11,475 nucleotides of DNA. Origin: Euperipatoides rowelli (Eukaryota; Onychophora; Udeonychophora; Euonychophora; Peripatopsidae). Position numbers and translations under genes: made by a program. Shown piece after piece: positions 10,547-11,475 of this stretch. The notes under the pieces were generated by a model that was given only the letters and a program-made list of their open reading frames with translations, searched no databases and had not been told where the DNA came from. The stretch lies in the NCBI GenBank assembly GCA_003024985.2, contig PXIH01S0013193.1; one strand, 5' to 3'. Position 1 is the stretch's first letter. Every line of letters starts with the position of its first letter.

Positions 10547-10669
10547 TTCAAGTCATCCAGAGTTATGAAAAAATATGATTTACCACATTCTTTCTGGGAT
10601 ATGAGGAAAGGGCTAAAGAATCAATCACCCAGTAATAAAGTTGCTAGAAAATTATTTTGTCATAAATGA
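10547..10669 (+). other. Possible cryptic or alternative terminal exon
   Basis: AATTTCAG ending at 10546 is followed by 40 open codons (FKSSRVMKKYDLPHSFWDMR...) and TGA at 10667-10669, in the phase that would follow Ala133. A stop-free run of this length is uncommon but not rare in such AT-rich DNA. Splicing to it would give a Rab7 lacking the SAK motif and the prenylation tail. There is no family similarity that I recognise, and the pyrimidine tract is weak. This is a low-confidence candidate only. Confidence 0.15.
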
Positions 10670-11364
10670 TATATTAAACTGTGGTGTATTTAATATACAC
10701 TATTTATAACTCACCATAAAAAAAATTGGAATAGGACAGTCTCACATTACGAGCTTTGTAGAAACATATTTAAGTTTATGGAGACCATTCTTTTATAGCT
10801 GCTTTTAGGCCAGATTGAGCTTAAAGAATTTATGCTACTTCAAAATATAATACTTTTTTCTGGCGATGTATAGTATATAAAGATGGGGTTATATTGTATA
10901 TCATTACAGTAAAAATAATATCCAGACCTTCCAATGAACCAAAAGTGAACTCGAACAAATAAAAAAAATCTGCTAAGATGAATGTTGATGTAGTATAAAA
11001 AAAAGGTTAATCAGCAAAATGATTTAAATATGTACTTGTATATTATGTTCTTTGAAGCACTTTATGCCTTACTGTACATATTTCTCCAAAAAATATTCCT
11101 CCACTTGCATGAGATTTGATTGAACTTATTTCTCCAATAAATATTAATTTCTTTTGGATAATTGCACAGGATAATGATATCAAATAACCATCGCTATTTT
11201 TAGCATTTTTTTTTTTCATTTAGGTTTATTTTTGTCTGTGCACAATATAACTTGATTTTTAAAAGCTAAAACTATGAAACTTTCTGCATTACGTTTGTCT
11301 TTAAAAGTTCTATAAATTTTTTGAATTTTAATTTATTTGTTGTTTAAATTTTGTAAGTTGTTAG

Positions 11365-11475
11365 CAGTGGTGTAGTGAGAGGGGGGCAAGGGGGGCTATC
11401 ATGCCCCAGGCGCCACTCACAGAGGGGCGCCAAACTAGAAAGAATAATTTTTATAAGCGTATACTTAGAAAATGA
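11365..11475. mobile_element. hAT-like transposon end, truncated by window edge
   Basis: CAGTGGTGTAGTGAG at 11365 opens an abrupt GC-rich block with G runs (11381-11395) and GCCCC...GGCGCC words, then returns to AT-rich sequence. From memory, CAGTGGCGTAG-type termini followed by G-runs and GGCGCC are common at the ends of hAT-like non-autonomous elements in animals. The preceding 8 bp, GTTGTTAG (11357-11364), would be the left target duplication. The other end lies beyond the window, so neither length nor coding capacity can be judged. Confidence 0.5.

Noticed and set aside
11208-11252. Acceptor-like T-run plus ATTTAG
   Set aside because: The following codons reach a stop after eight residues and do not resemble Rab7 residues after 133.

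Overview
The window is animal nuclear DNA, very rich in A+T. It holds the middle of one gene, a Rab7-family small GTPase on the + strand. Two coding exons are visible: 1066-1192 (42 codons plus one base) and 9187-9405 (73 codons). They encode residues 19-133 in human RAB7A numbering, i.e. from inside the P-loop through switch I, switch II and the NKxD guanine-specificity motif. The first coding exon (N-terminus to the start of the P-loop) lies upstream of the window. The exons for the SAK loop, hypervariable tail and prenylated cysteines lie downstream. Coding identity is close to complete, so the gene looks functional and orthologous to Rab7, the late endosome/lysosome Rab.

The remaining 97% is intron: the 3' end of an upstream intron (1-1065, phase 2), a complete intron of 7,994 bp (1193-9186, phase 0), and the start of the next intron (9406-11475, phase 0). 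Spliceosomal introns with GT-AG ends, long AT-rich introns, microsatellites and DNA-transposon remnants point to a metazoan. The Rab7 sequence (V127, A133, S98) looks invertebrate. The species cannot be fixed from the sequence. A marine invertebrate is my guess, from the flavour of the repeats only.

The large intron appears to carry two non-autonomous hAT-type transposon relics. Element A (2769-4572) begins TAGGGATG, ends CATCCCTA, and has an 8-bp target duplication matching 6 of 8. Element B (5063-7801) begins CAGGGG, ends CCCCTG, and has an 8-bp target duplication matching 7 of 8. If both are real, about 4.5 kb of the 8 kb intron came from insertions. A third hAT-like terminus starts at 11365 and runs off the window. 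Element B contains a 240-bp G-rich purine tract with quadruplex potential and a perfect 23-bp tandem duplication.

Other unexplained structure: a perfect 17-bp inverted repeat in the upstream intron (759-775 / 927-943); a 10-bp GC-rich inverted repeat plus a 14-bp palindrome at 8025-8154; and strong enrichment of the words TACTGTA/TACAGTA and TAGCCTA/TAGGCTA. I see no RNA gene, CRISPR array, operon or novel multi-gene system. The honest reading is a conserved housekeeping gene fragment with transposon-expanded introns.
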